64,000 nt of DNA from Variovorax paradoxus (lineage in GTDB: Bacteria > Pseudomonadota > Gammaproteobacteria > Burkholderiales > Burkholderiaceae_C), in assembly GCF_022009635.1 (NCBI RefSeq), contig NZ_CP091716.1, positions 7,124,501-7,188,500 on the forward strand. Reading direction: 5' to 3'. Below, one piece after another: positions 51,611-59,926 of the stretch. The position numbers and the translations under genes are program-made. The notes beneath the pieces are model-generated. The model did not search any database. It was not told the origin of the DNA and saw only the letters and a list, made by a program, of their open reading frames with translations. Within the stretch, counting starts at the first letter, position 1. Each line of letters starts with the position of its first letter.

Positions 51611-52117
51611 ATGTACCAGCGAATTCTTGTTCCCATCGACGGCAGTTCCACCTCCAGCCGCGGACTGGCGGAGGCCATCCAGCTGGCCAAGCTCACGGGA
51701 GGGCGCCTGCGCCTGGTGCATGTCATCGACGAGCTTTCGTTCGCCCTGACCATGGACGCCTATGCGGGTTATGCCGGCAACTGGTCGGAAGAGCTTCACG
51801 GCAATGCGAAGAAGCTGCTCGACGACGCCCAGGGCCGGGCGATCCGGGAAGGCGTCGAAGTCGACGCGGTGCTGCTCGACAGCTTCAAGCGCAGCGTGCA
51901 CGACCAGGTCATATCCCACGCGCAAGCCTGGAAGGCCGACCTGATCGTGATCGGCACCCATGGTCGCCGCGGAATCGGCCGCTGGGTGATGGGCAGCAGC
52001 GCGGAGCACATCCTGCGCATGTCGCCCGTCCCGGTGCTGCTGATTCGCGCACCCGAGAGCGCGAAGGCCGAGCACGAGCGCTTCACGCTGCCCAGTGGAG
52101 AACTGGCCAGCCAGTGA
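51611..52117 (+). CDS. Universal stress protein (single domain, ATP-binding)
   Basis: A 168-residue UspA-fold protein: MYQRILVPIDGSSTSSRGLA and the loop GTHGRRGIGRWVMGSSAEHI (G-2x-G-9x-G-S) predict ATP binding. It has an insertion around YAGYAGNWSEELHG and a short C-terminal extension. Its neighbour on the left is the divergent hemerythrin gene. It ends four bases before the convergent kinase/ATPase gene. Confidence 0.92.
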   Translation: MYQRILVPIDGSSTSSRGLAEAIQLAKLTGGRLRLVHVIDELSFALTMDAYAGYAGNWSEELHGNAKKLLDDAQGRAIREGVEVDAVLLDSFKRSVHDQVISHAQAWKADLIVIGTHGRRGIGRWVMGSSAEHILRMSPVPVLLIRAPESAKAEHERFTLPSGELASQ

Positions 52118-52121
52118 GCAT

Positions 52122-53666
52122 TCAGCGGCCGATGTCCGCCGAGCGCCAGCGCGCCCGCAACTGCGCGATGTCGACGGCGTCTTCGGTGGAGACCTCGATG
52201 GCGGCCCTGTGTTCGTCCGCATCCAGGGGTTCGTGCGTGGCCAGTTGGCGTTCCAGCACGGCCAGGCCGGCTTCCGATGCATCCGTGCCCGCTGTCTCCC
52301 GCTCGGCCACCCGGCGGCGCAGCGTGGCCGGCGCGGCGCTGCAGTCCAGGATCGAGAAAGGCACGCGCAGCTCCGTGGCCAGGGCCTCGAAGCTGTGTCG
52401 CTCCGCACGCCGCAGGAAGGCCGCGTCCACGATCACGGGGTAGCCCGCCAGCAAGGCATCGCGCGCGCAGGCGCGCAGCCGCTCGAAGGTCCGGCGGGTC
52501 GCCTTGGCATCGTAGATGTCCAGGCCCGTCGTTGCGGAACGCTCCAGCGGGGCGAGGCCGAACAGGCGCTTGCGCTCCACGTCGGAGCGCACGCGCACGG
52601 CGCCGGCGGCGCACAGCAGTTGCAAGGCGACGCTGGACTTCCCGGAGCCCGAGAGTCCGTGCGCGATCATCAGCCGCGCTCCCTCCTCTGGCCGCGCCAC
52701 CAGCCGCCGCGCGCATGCCAGGTAGTCCGGCCCCTTCTTCCCGCCCGGCGTCATGCCCGAAGCCATGGCACGCACCAGAGCCCTGTAGACCTCGTAGAAG
52801 CGCAGCACCTGCAGCCCCGCGTAGTCGCCGCTGTGCTGCAGCCACGCATCGAGAAAGCGGAACGCGAGCTCGCCATGGTCGTGCGCCTTCAGGTCCATGG
52901 TGAGGAAGGCGACGTCGCTCATGACATCGATCCAGCGCAAGGCCGGATCGAACTCGATGCAGTCGAACGGCGTGAGCGCGCCGTCGACCAGCACCACGTT
53001 GGCCAGGTGCAGGTCGCCATGGCATTCGCGCACGGCACCGCCCTGCTGGCGGGCGATCCAGGCCATGCGCAGTGCCTGTCCCTGTTCGTCGATCCAGGCG
53101 CCGATCGCGTCAAGCGACGCGGCACGGTCGCCCTCGCCTTCCCGCACCTGGGCGCGCAGGGAGGCCAGCACATCGTTCGCCGCGCGGACGATCGCTTCGG
53201 GCGCGCCGAAGCCGGACACGGGCGCCGCGCGCTGCGCTTCTCCATGCAGGTCCGCCAGCCGCCGGGCGAAGCCGTCGAGCAACCGGGGCTCCAGCGCATT
53301 CGACGTCAACAGATTGCGCAGCAGCGCGGATTCGGCAAAGCGCCGCATGCGCACCACGTGGTCGATCGGCGCGCCGCCAGCGCCATCGCCGACACGGGGC
53401 GACTCGCGTGTGCCGCAGACCGGCGCCACGTCGAGGTAGAGCGCCGGCGCGAAGCGCCGGTTCAGGCGCAGTTCCTCTTCGCAGAAGTGCTTGCGAGACT
53501 CCACGCTGCCGAAGTCGAGGAACGGCAGCCGCACAGGCTTCTTGAGCTTCAAGGCCTGCGTCGGCGTCAGCAGCACCCAGGAGATGTGCGTCTCGACCAG
53601 CCCCACGGGTTGTCCGGTTTCGCGCTGGAGCTCTGTGCGCAGTGCGTCGATCAGTGTGGTGTCCAT
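52122..53666 (-). CDS. Bifunctional aminoglycoside-phosphotransferase-like / AAA kinase fusion
   Basis: A 514-residue two-domain protein. Residues 1-330 resemble aminoglycoside phosphotransferase/choline-kinase-fold enzymes, with the Brenner motif ECHGDLHLANVVL and metal-binding FDCIEFDPALRW. Residues about 335-510 are a P-loop kinase with Walker A HGLSGSGKSSVALQL. Fused proteins of this kind are widespread but their substrate is unknown. It is convergent with the usp gene and lies upstream of nothing on its own strand; no FNR box was seen before it. Confidence 0.8.
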   Translation of the reverse strand: MDTTLIDALRTELQRETGQPVGLVETHISWVLLTPTQALKLKKPVRLPFLDFGSVESRKHFCEEELRLNRRFAPALYLDVAPVCGTRESPRVGDGAGGAPIDHVVRMRRFAESALLRNLLTSNALEPRLLDGFARRLADLHGEAQRAAPVSGFGAPEAIVRAANDVLASLRAQVREGEGDRAASLDAIGAWIDEQGQALRMAWIARQQGGAVRECHGDLHLANVVLVDGALTPFDCIEFDPALRWIDVMSDVAFLTMDLKAHDHGELAFRFLDAWLQHSGDYAGLQVLRFYEVYRALVRAMASGMTPGGKKGPDYLACARRLVARPEEGARLMIAHGLSGSGKSSVALQLLCAAGAVRVRSDVERKRLFGLAPLERSATTGLDIYDAKATRRTFERLRACARDALLAGYPVIVDAAFLRRAERHSFEALATELRVPFSILDCSAAPATLRRRVAERETAGTDASEAGLAVLERQLATHEPLDADEHRAAIEVSTEDAVDIAQLRARWRSADIGR

Positions 53667-53746
53667 GTGGCGTATTCCGGGTGGCGGGGCCCGGAATGGA
53701 GAACGGGGAAAAAGGGAGTCACCGGCGCCGGACGCGCCCGGCGCGC

Positions 53747-54586
53747 TCAGTGCGCCATCAGCACGGGCACGGTCATCTGCGCCAGTATCTGCCGCGTCAC
53801 ACCGCCCAGTATCCGCTCGCGCAAGCGCGAATGGCTGTAGGCGCCCATCACGAGAAGGTCGGCGCCCAGGTCGGACACCCGCGAGAGCAGTGCGTCCGCG
53901 ATGCCGATCTCGGTCACCTCGGATTCGGCGCGCGCCTGCACCCCGTGGCGCAGCAGGAACTGGATCATGTCGTGCATCAGCAGCCGCTGCGCATCGCCTT
54001 CATCGCGCGGATGGCGCAGCGACAGGAGCGTGACGCGCGCGCCGCGCAGGGCGGGCAATGCTGCGTGAAGGGCCACGGCCGCCTCGCGCGAACCGTCCCA
54101 GGCCATCACGATGTTCTTCGGTACTCCAGGGAACTCGCCGGCCGAAGGCACCACGAGCACCGGCCGGCCGACCTCCATCAGCACCTGCTCGGCAAGGCCA
54201 TGCGTGATGGAGTCCTTCCTGGTCGAGTCGTCGCTTTGCCCGAGCACGACGAGGTCGCTCGCATGCCCGTACCTCACCACGGCATCCTGCGTGACGCCGT
54301 CGACCATCTGGACCTCGTACGACAGGGGACCCGATGCGGCGATGTCCTGCCTGAACTCCCGTGCAATGCCCTCGGCGCGCCGGCGCAGGTAATCGGCCGA
54401 CTCGGCGATGTAGTCGGTCATGCCGGTGGCGATGGCGTCGGCGGGAATCACGCCGTCGTGGAGGCCGGTGGGAACGAGCCCGACCAGATGGCTCTCGTGC
54501 GAACGCGCCCACCGCGCAGCCAATGCCGCGCGCGCGCGACTGCGCACCGATCTGTCCAGGTGCACGAGGATGGTTCTGAAATTCAT
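53747..54586 (-). CDS. Tandem-domain universal stress protein
   Basis: A 279-residue protein of two Usp domains: domain 1 begins MNFRTILVHLDRSVRSRARA, domain 2 begins PKNIVMAWDGSREAAVALHA and ends QILAQMTVPVLMAH. The nucleotide-binding glycine loops are poorly conserved (GQSDDSTRKD, GAYSHSRLRERILGG), so ATP binding is uncertain. The start at 54586 begins the first strand directly. A canonical FNR palindrome (54681) lies 95 bases upstream. Confidence 0.87.
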   Translation of the reverse strand: MNFRTILVHLDRSVRSRARAALAARWARSHESHLVGLVPTGLHDGVIPADAIATGMTDYIAESADYLRRRAEGIAREFRQDIAASGPLSYEVQMVDGVTQDAVVRYGHASDLVVLGQSDDSTRKDSITHGLAEQVLMEVGRPVLVVPSAGEFPGVPKNIVMAWDGSREAAVALHAALPALRGARVTLLSLRHPRDEGDAQRLLMHDMIQFLLRHGVQARAESEVTEIGIADALLSRVSDLGADLLVMGAYSHSRLRERILGGVTRQILAQMTVPVLMAH

Positions 54587-54680
54587 GGATGCCCCGCAAG
54601 GTGGTGCGCCGTGTCCCGGCGCGGGATCTGGAGCGAAATGGCCCTCGGGCGCATGTTCGTGCGTCTTGCCGCCGCGGGTG

Positions 54681-54694
54681 TTGATGGCGATCAA
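54681..54694. promoter_or_regulatory. Canonical FNR/ANR box (TTGATGGCGATCAA) before the tandem usp gene
   Basis: This is the only copy in the window with both half-sites perfect (TTGAT-N4-ATCAA). It lies 95 bases before the usp start and just after the end of the FAD-oxidoreductase gene, so it acts on usp. Its presence strengthens the assignment of the more diverged copies. Confidence 0.7.
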
Positions 54695-54711
54695 GCCAGC
54701 GCAGCGCCGGA

Positions 54712-56073
54712 TCAGCGCTTCAGTACGCACTTCTCGTACAGCCGAGGCGCCCGCCTCTCGGGGTCGTAGCGGCGCTTCAGCGCGTCGTAGGCCTCCATAC
54801 CGTAGGCGCCGTCGAACTCCTCGCGCGTGAAGTAGCTGTCCGAATAGAGCGACTTGATGCCGCCCAGGCGCAGCACCTCCTGCTCGACCAGCCGGTTGAA
54901 ATGCCCCGCTTCATGCGCCTCGCGGCTCTCGACCACGTCCCAGAAGCCGAAGTTGACGTACAGCATGCCCGCATCGAGCGGATACAGCACGAAGTCCGCG
55001 TCCGGGTCCGGCACGTGCACCGGGCAGATCCACACAGGAAGGATGCCGATCTCCCGCCGCAGGAACTCCAGGAAGGTGCGCGCGGAGCCGATCGGGATGT
55101 CGACGTCCTGGATGACGGACTCCACATGCATCCCCCGCAGCGCGGCCATGCGCCTGGTCACGCCCCAGCGGGCGTTCATGCGCATCAGCCGCGTGTAGGT
55201 GCGGGAGTTGAGATGGCTGCGGCCGAACATGCGCCGCACCAGCGGGTGCTGCGCCGCGAAGTTGCGCGAGCACCAGAACCAGTCGGTGTCCCAGCGCCAC
55301 AGATAGTCACGCACGCAGAGATGATCGACCGGCATCTCCAGCAGCGAACGGTAGTAGATGCGCTCGAATTCGTAGTTGCTCGCCCAGGGCGCGGCATGCT
55401 CGAAGCGCGCGACATTCAGCACCATCGACCGGGGGCCGAACACCACGGCGTCGACGAAGTCGGCATCGCCTTGCGCCGCCTCGGCGAGTGCCGCGAAGAA
55501 TTCACGCGGGTGTCCGTATGCGACGTGCTCCACCCGCACGAAGGGCTGCACCGGCTGCGTGCGCAGCACCAGCCGCAGCGCGTAGCCCAGAGAGCCGTAC
55601 GAGTTCGGAAAGCCGAAGAACAGGTCACGGTGCTCGTTGCCGGGCGTGCAGTGGACGATGCGGCCGTCCGGCAGCAGCACGTCGAGCTCCAGCATCGTGT
55701 GGTGGACCAGCCCCTGGCGCATCGACGTGGCCTCGATGCCCACTCCCGCCACCGCCCCGCCCGCCGTGATGGTCTTGAGTTGCGGCACCACCGCCGGCAT
55801 CACGCCGTGCGCGAGCGTGGCATCCACCAGGGTCTCGTAGGTCGACATGCCCTCGACCTCGACCGTGCCGCGCGACACGTCGACGTCGATGACATGGTCG
55901 AATTCGTCGAGGTCGATCCTTCTCCGAGGGCCGGCCTCGCGGTCGCGAAAGAGATTCGATGTGCGCTTTGCCAGCGCGACCGGCGCCCCGGGGCCCGTGC
56001 CGCCTTCGCGCATGGCGTCCAGCAGGCGGCTTCTGCGCGCCTCGTGGGCCTGCGCCGCGGTGCCAGGGGTCAT
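54712..56073 (-). CDS. FAD-binding oxidoreductase (DHCR24/TmsA-like)
   Basis: A 453-residue FAD_binding_4 flavoprotein. The FAD-binding half contains VSRGTVEVEGMSTYETLVDA, PQLKTITAGGAVAGVGIEAT and the P-loop-like GNEHRDLFFGFPNSYGSLG; the rest resembles the DHCR24/Diminuto class of C=C reductases. Its ATG overlaps the stop of a fatty-acid SAM methyltransferase (ATGA), an arrangement matching the tmsA/tmsB pair in actinobacteria, where a methylene intermediate made by TmsB is reduced to a 10-methyl-branched chain. This is therefore a candidate for methyl-branched fatty-acid synthesis here; no direct evidence of the product. Confidence 0.75.
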   Translation of the reverse strand: MTPGTAAQAHEARRSRLLDAMREGGTGPGAPVALAKRTSNLFRDREAGPRRRIDLDEFDHVIDVDVSRGTVEVEGMSTYETLVDATLAHGVMPAVVPQLKTITAGGAVAGVGIEATSMRQGLVHHTMLELDVLLPDGRIVHCTPGNEHRDLFFGFPNSYGSLGYALRLVLRTQPVQPFVRVEHVAYGHPREFFAALAEAAQGDADFVDAVVFGPRSMVLNVARFEHAAPWASNYEFERIYYRSLLEMPVDHLCVRDYLWRWDTDWFWCSRNFAAQHPLVRRMFGRSHLNSRTYTRLMRMNARWGVTRRMAALRGMHVESVIQDVDIPIGSARTFLEFLRREIGILPVWICPVHVPDPDADFVLYPLDAGMLYVNFGFWDVVESREAHEAGHFNRLVEQEVLRLGGIKSLYSDSYFTREEFDGAYGMEAYDALKRRYDPERRAPRLYEKCVLKR

Positions 56074-57296
56074 GGCTTGGGCTCATACAGGTGCGCCCGG
56101 TCCATCGGGTAGCTCCGCGGCGTCACGTTGCCCTTGCTGAAGACGACCTGGAACAGATGCGTGTAGCCCGCGTCCGACCGGAACATCTCGGCGCAGCCGA
56201 CCAGGTAGGTGCGCCAGACACGCCGGAAACGCTCGTCGAAGCGCTGCGGATCGAGGCGCTGTATCGCGGGCCAGTGTTTCTCGAAACGGTCGGCCCAGGC
56301 ATCGAGGGTCGGCGCGTAGTGCCTGCGCAGGTTCTCGATGTCCAGCACCTCCAGGCCGTTGCGCTCCATCTCCACGATCACGTCGGCGAGGCTGGGTATC
56401 CAGCCGCCCGGGAACACGTGCTTGCGGATGAAGAGCTCGGTCTCGAAGCGGCCCACGTGACCGATGAAGTGCAGGATGCCGAGCCCGACGGGCTTCAGGA
56501 ACTCCGCATGGGCCCGGACCACCTCCGGCAACTGGTCGCGGCCGGCGTGCTCCAGCGTGCCGATGGAGACGACCTTGTCGTACTGCTCGTCGACGTCGCG
56601 GAAGTCGGCCTCGCGCACCTGCAGCGAGGCCTCGAGCCCGCGCCGCTCGATCTCGTTGCGCAGCCACTCGACCTGCTCGGTGGTGGTGTTGAGACCGACG
56701 CCCGTGGCGCCGGTCTTCTCCTGGGCCCGGAACATGAAGCCTCCGAAACCGCAGCCGATGTCGATGAAGCGGTCTTCGGGGCGCAGAAGGATCTTGCGGC
56801 AGACGTGGTCGATCTTGCGGCGCTGTGCCTCCTCGAGGCTGGGCGTGCCTTCCGGCCAGTAGCCGCAGGTGTACATCATCAGCGGATCGTCGAGCCACAG
56901 GCGGTAGAAGCCGGTGCCCAGGCCGTAGTGCGCACGGGCATTGGCCTTCGCGTGGGCCGGGTCCTGGTTGGAGTGCCGCAGCTCGTGCAGGCTGTTCTCG
57001 ATGCCGTTGAACGCGCCGGCCCGATGGTCGAAGCCGGCCGCCATGCCCGCCGCCAGGGCGGCGCCGAAATCGCCCTCCACGTCCACTTCCTGGTCGAAAT
57101 AGGCCTCCAGCAGGCCGATGTGGCCGCGCGTCGCGGTGGCGAACAACGCCGCTTCGGTGTGGAAGACCACGGTGAACGCCGGCTCGCCCTCGCCGGCGCG
57201 GTGGCGGCTGCCATCGGGCATCGCGATGGCGAAGCAGGCCGCGGACCGCCGCCCGAGGTCGTCGAGCATGTTGCGCAGGGGCTGCGACAGCAGCAT
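56070..57296 (-). CDS. Cyclopropane/methyl-branched fatty-acid SAM methyltransferase (Cfa/TmsB-like)
   Basis: A 408-residue enzyme of the cyclopropane-fatty-acyl-phospholipid synthase family: MLLSQPLRNMLDDLGRR start, SAM-binding motif IDIGCGFGGFMFRAQEKTGA, and HFIGHVGRFETELFIRKHVF downstream. It methylates the double bond of phospholipid acyl chains. With the overlapping DHCR24-like flavoprotein it may produce a 10-methyl chain instead of a cyclopropane. It lies 24 bases after a small phasin-like gene, and an FNR-type box is upstream of the whole operon (57607). Confidence 0.85.
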   Translation of the reverse strand: MLLSQPLRNMLDDLGRRSAACFAIAMPDGSRHRAGEGEPAFTVVFHTEAALFATATRGHIGLLEAYFDQEVDVEGDFGAALAAGMAAGFDHRAGAFNGIENSLHELRHSNQDPAHAKANARAHYGLGTGFYRLWLDDPLMMYTCGYWPEGTPSLEEAQRRKIDHVCRKILLRPEDRFIDIGCGFGGFMFRAQEKTGATGVGLNTTTEQVEWLRNEIERRGLEASLQVREADFRDVDEQYDKVVSIGTLEHAGRDQLPEVVRAHAEFLKPVGLGILHFIGHVGRFETELFIRKHVFPGGWIPSLADVIVEMERNGLEVLDIENLRRHYAPTLDAWADRFEKHWPAIQRLDPQRFDERFRRVWRTYLVGCAEMFRSDAGYTHLFQVVFSKGNVTPRSYPMDRAHLYEPKP

Positions 57297-57320
57297 GGGG
57301 GCATCCGGTTCCGCTCTCGC

Positions 57321-57551
57321 CTAGCCATCCAGCGGCACGCCGCCGCCGAACCTGCAGATCCACTGGTCCGTGAGCTCGCGCTGCACGGCACCGAACGAGC
57401 GCTGCCAGTCGGCCATCAACTCCAGTTGCCGAAGCTGCGCCTGCAGCGCGCTACCCGCGACCGCGATCTGCCAGTTCATGATGGCCTGGAGGTAGTTGCC
57501 GTCGGATGGCACCGGCTGCGCCTGGATCAGGGGGAAGGGGTCCGTGGGCAT
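57321..57551 (-). CDS. Small helical protein (phasin-like)
   Basis: A 76-residue protein: the N-terminus is MPTDPFPLIQAQPVPSDGN, then a long helix (QAQLRQLELMADWQRSFGAV). The amphipathic helix is reminiscent of phasins that coat PHA granules, fitting the phaC gene 6 kb away; the assignment is tentative. The ATG at 57551 is used because the longer frame starts inside the FNR box. It is first in the operon with the methyltransferase and flavoprotein. Confidence 0.5.
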   Translation of the reverse strand: MPTDPFPLIQAQPVPSDGNYLQAIMNWQIAVAGSALQAQLRQLELMADWQRSFGAVQRELTDQWICRFGGGVPLDG

Positions 57552-57606
57552 GGGAAATGTCTCCAAGAATCTTCGTTCCATCCTAGGTGCCCGCCACGGG
57601 CGCGGC

Positions 57607-57620
57607 TTGACGCACATCAA
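57607..57620. promoter_or_regulatory. FNR/ANR-type box before the phasin-like/methyltransferase operon (TTGACGCACATCAA)
   Basis: The site reads TTGAC-GCAC-ATCAA on the plus strand and TTGAT-GTGC-GTCAA on the minus, with one perfect half. It lies 56 bases before the 57551 start, the same range as the other boxes. Confidence 0.55.
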
Positions 57621-57638
57621 GGCGCGCGCGGCATTCCG

Positions 57639-58316
57639 TCAGGACGGCGCGCCGCGCATGGCGCTTCGCAGGCGCGCGGCAGCCTGGCCGACCTGGGCTT
57701 CCATGACCTGCCATCCGTCGGAGTCGGCGGCATCCATCTCGGCCACCTTCTCCTCCACCGCCTGCAAGGCCTGCCGCAGCGCGAGGATCTGCTGCTCCAG
57801 GCCCGCGCGGCCTTCATCGCCCGCGCCGTGCGCCAGTTGGCTTTCCAGCCGCGCGATGGTCCGACTCGCCCTGTCGGCGTCCTGCAGGGCCTGCTCGACG
57901 ATCGCACTCTGCGTGCGGGTGACAGGGGCATGGACGAACGCGGGCTGCAACGCCAGCGCCTGGCGATCGGCATCGGGCAGCCGCAGGCGTCCGCCGCGCA
58001 CCAGAAGCTGCGATGCCGGTACGGCAACCAGGTGCCGCGAACCTGAAGGGAAGGATCCCATCTCGACGATCAGGAAGGTCACGCGTCTGTCGGTGCCCAC
58101 GATCAGGTCCAGCGCCTTGCCGATCCGCTCGCCCGACGCGTCGTACACCGTGCGCCCGAGGATGCTCTGCCTTGCGCTCCATCCCGGGATCAACTGCCCG
58201 GTTTCAGTCAGTGTTGCGCCCGCATGCGTGGCGCCTGCCACCTGCGCGGCTGTGATATCAGCGCCTGCGAGCGCGAACACCAGTCCCACGACGGTGAGAT
58301 GCCGTAGCATCTTCAT
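57639..58316 (-). CDS. PRC-barrel domain secreted protein
   Basis: A 225-residue protein with a signal peptide (HLTVVGLVFALAGADITAAQ). The middle (SILGRTVYDASGERIGKALD, VTFLIVEMGSFPSGS) is a PRC barrel; the rest is a helical coiled coil (SRTIARLESQL, EQQILALRQALQAVEEKVAE). Such proteins are periplasmic, and PRC domains mediate protein contacts. It is the upstream neighbour of the FNR box but reads away from it. Next to it on the same strand is the translational-machinery-like protein. Confidence 0.8.
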   Translation of the reverse strand: MKMLRHLTVVGLVFALAGADITAAQVAGATHAGATLTETGQLIPGWSARQSILGRTVYDASGERIGKALDLIVGTDRRVTFLIVEMGSFPSGSRHLVAVPASQLLVRGGRLRLPDADRQALALQPAFVHAPVTRTQSAIVEQALQDADRASRTIARLESQLAHGAGDEGRAGLEQQILALRQALQAVEEKVAEMDAADSDGWQVMEAQVGQAAARLRSAMRGAPS

Positions 58317-58329
58317 GGAGCAGCCACCC

Positions 58330-58710
58330 TCAACCCGCCTTCATGGGCGCAGCCATGCCCTCGTGCACCGAGAAATAGCGACGGGCCAGCGCGACGAGCT
58401 CGTTGGTGCTCATGCGTTCCGCCGTTTCCCAGCCGACGATCTGCCCCGCCACTTCGGGCCTGTGCTTCTCGACGTAGTGGCGAAAGTCGGCCTGCGCCAT
58501 GCGGGAGCCGGTGATGAGCACCTGGGCGATTCCCTTCAAGGCATCGCAGACCTCGCCGAAGAACTCGTGCTCGCTGCGAACGCTGCTGCCATGCTGGCGG
58601 GTGTAGCGGGCGCGTTCCCTGACCTGCTGCGCGAGAACCTTCGAGGCATCGAACTGGAAGACTTGCGCGGCATGGTGATCGACCCAGGCGACGGCATGGA
58701 AAGGCGACAT
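58330..58710 (-). CDS. Translational-machinery (eRF1/Pelota domain-like) protein
   Basis: A 126-residue protein: FHAVAWVDHHAAQVFQFDAS, SEHEFFGEVCDALKGIAQVL and SRMAQADFRHYVEKHRPEVA match bacterial proteins named translational machinery protein, related to the eRF1 domain 3 fold. Their role is unknown; they sit in stress islands like this one. It is 13 bases upstream of the PRC-barrel gene, same strand. Confidence 0.75.
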   Translation of the reverse strand: MSPFHAVAWVDHHAAQVFQFDASKVLAQQVRERARYTRQHGSSVRSEHEFFGEVCDALKGIAQVLITGSRMAQADFRHYVEKHRPEVAGQIVGWETAERMSTNELVALARRYFSVHEGMAAPMKAG

Positions 58711-58785
58711 GGCGGAGATCCGTATGGAGAAGGCAAGGAAGAAACGGGAGAGACAACAAGGGGGACGCGGCAGGCTCCCGAGCCG

Positions 58786-59823
58786 CTATGCCTCGATAAG
58801 CACCTTCAGCGCATGCGTCTCGGCCGCGCGCGCGAAGGTGTCGTAGGCATCGATGACCTGGTCCAGCCTGAACCGGTGCGTGATCAGCCGAGCCGGGTCC
58901 ACCTTGCGGGACTGCACCGTCTTCAGCAGCATGGGCGTCGACACGGTGTCGACCAGCCGCGTGGTGATCGCGATGTTCTGCGACCACAGGCGCTCCAGGT
59001 GAAGATCGGCCGCGTGCCCGTGGACGCCGATGTTCGCGATGGTGCCGCCGGGCGCCACGATGTCCTGGCACAGCACGAAGGTGGCCGGAATGCCCACGGC
59101 CTCGATGGACACGTCGACGCCGCGCCCGCCGGTCAGCGCGAGCACCGCCCTGGCTGCGTTGCCGTCGGCGCTGTTGATCGTGTGCGTGGCGCCGAAGCGG
59201 CGTGCCACCTCCAGCCTTCCGTCGTCCAGGTCGATCAGGATGAGCTGCGAGGGCGAATAGAACTGGGCCGTGAGCAGCGTGGCCAGCCCGATCGGACCCG
59301 CCCCGACGATGGCCACCGTGCTGCCGGGCGCCACCTTACCGTTGAGCACGCCGCATTCGAAGCCGGTCGGCAGGATGTCGCTGAGCATCACCAGTGCCTC
59401 CTCGTCCGCGCCGGCCGGCACGGGGTAGAGGCTGGTGTCGGCATGCGGAATGCGCACGTACTCCGCCTGCGTGCCGTCGATGGTGTTGCCCAAAATCCAG
59501 CCGCCGGTGGCGCAGTGCGAGTACATGCCGCGGCGACAGTTCTCGCACTTGCCGCACGACGAGATGCACGAGATCAGCACGTGGTCGCCGGGATGGAAGG
59601 CCGTCACGCCGTTGCCCACGGTCTCGACCACGCCCACGCCCTCGTGGCCGAGGATGCGCCCCGGCGTGCAGCTGGGCACGTCGCCCTTGAGGATGTGCAG
59701 GTCGGTGCCGCAGATGGTGGTCTTGAGGATCCGGACGATGGCGTCGCCCGGCGCCTGGATTTCCGGCTTCGGACGGTCTTCGAGCGACTTCAGGCCGGGG
59801 CCCTGGTATACGAGTGCTTTCAT
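58786..59823 (-). CDS. Zinc-dependent alcohol dehydrogenase
   Basis: A 345-residue medium-chain dehydrogenase. Catalytic zinc ligands Cys in ICGTDLHILKGD and His/Glu in LGHEGVGVV; structural zinc lobe CGKCENCRRGMYSHC; NAD-binding motif VGAGPIGLATLL with the Asp of LILIDLDDG. It likely acts on a small alcohol or a threonine-type or zinc-dependent substrate under low oxygen. An FNR-type box is 36 bases upstream (59859). It is divergent from the MgtC-like gene. Confidence 0.9.
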   Translation of the reverse strand: MKALVYQGPGLKSLEDRPKPEIQAPGDAIVRILKTTICGTDLHILKGDVPSCTPGRILGHEGVGVVETVGNGVTAFHPGDHVLISCISSCGKCENCRRGMYSHCATGGWILGNTIDGTQAEYVRIPHADTSLYPVPAGADEEALVMLSDILPTGFECGVLNGKVAPGSTVAIVGAGPIGLATLLTAQFYSPSQLILIDLDDGRLEVARRFGATHTINSADGNAARAVLALTGGRGVDVSIEAVGIPATFVLCQDIVAPGGTIANIGVHGHAADLHLERLWSQNIAITTRLVDTVSTPMLLKTVQSRKVDPARLITHRFRLDQVIDAYDTFARAAETHALKVLIEA

Positions 59824-59858
59824 GCCCTGCACGTTATGCCCACGAGGGTGCGGCCGGC

Positions 59859-59872
59859 TTGATCCAGCGCAA
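59859..59872. promoter_or_regulatory. FNR/ANR-type box between adh and the MgtC-like gene (TTGATCCAGCGCAA)
   Basis: The half-sites are TTGAT and CGCAA, as in the others. It is 36 bases before the alcohol dehydrogenase start and 55 bases before the membrane-protein start, and could drive both. Confidence 0.6.
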
Positions 59873-59926
59873 GGGACTGCGGCGCGGACGCCTTGACGCG
59901 GCCCGGGGGCCGGAGAGACTGCGTGC

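Noticed and set aside
55959..59862. Long plus-strand frames of 695 and 788 codons antisense to the methyltransferase, PRC-barrel and adh region
   Set aside because: They run opposite to genes with unmistakable catalytic motifs, are His/Arg/Gln-rich and have no start context. Typical GC-rich mirror frames.
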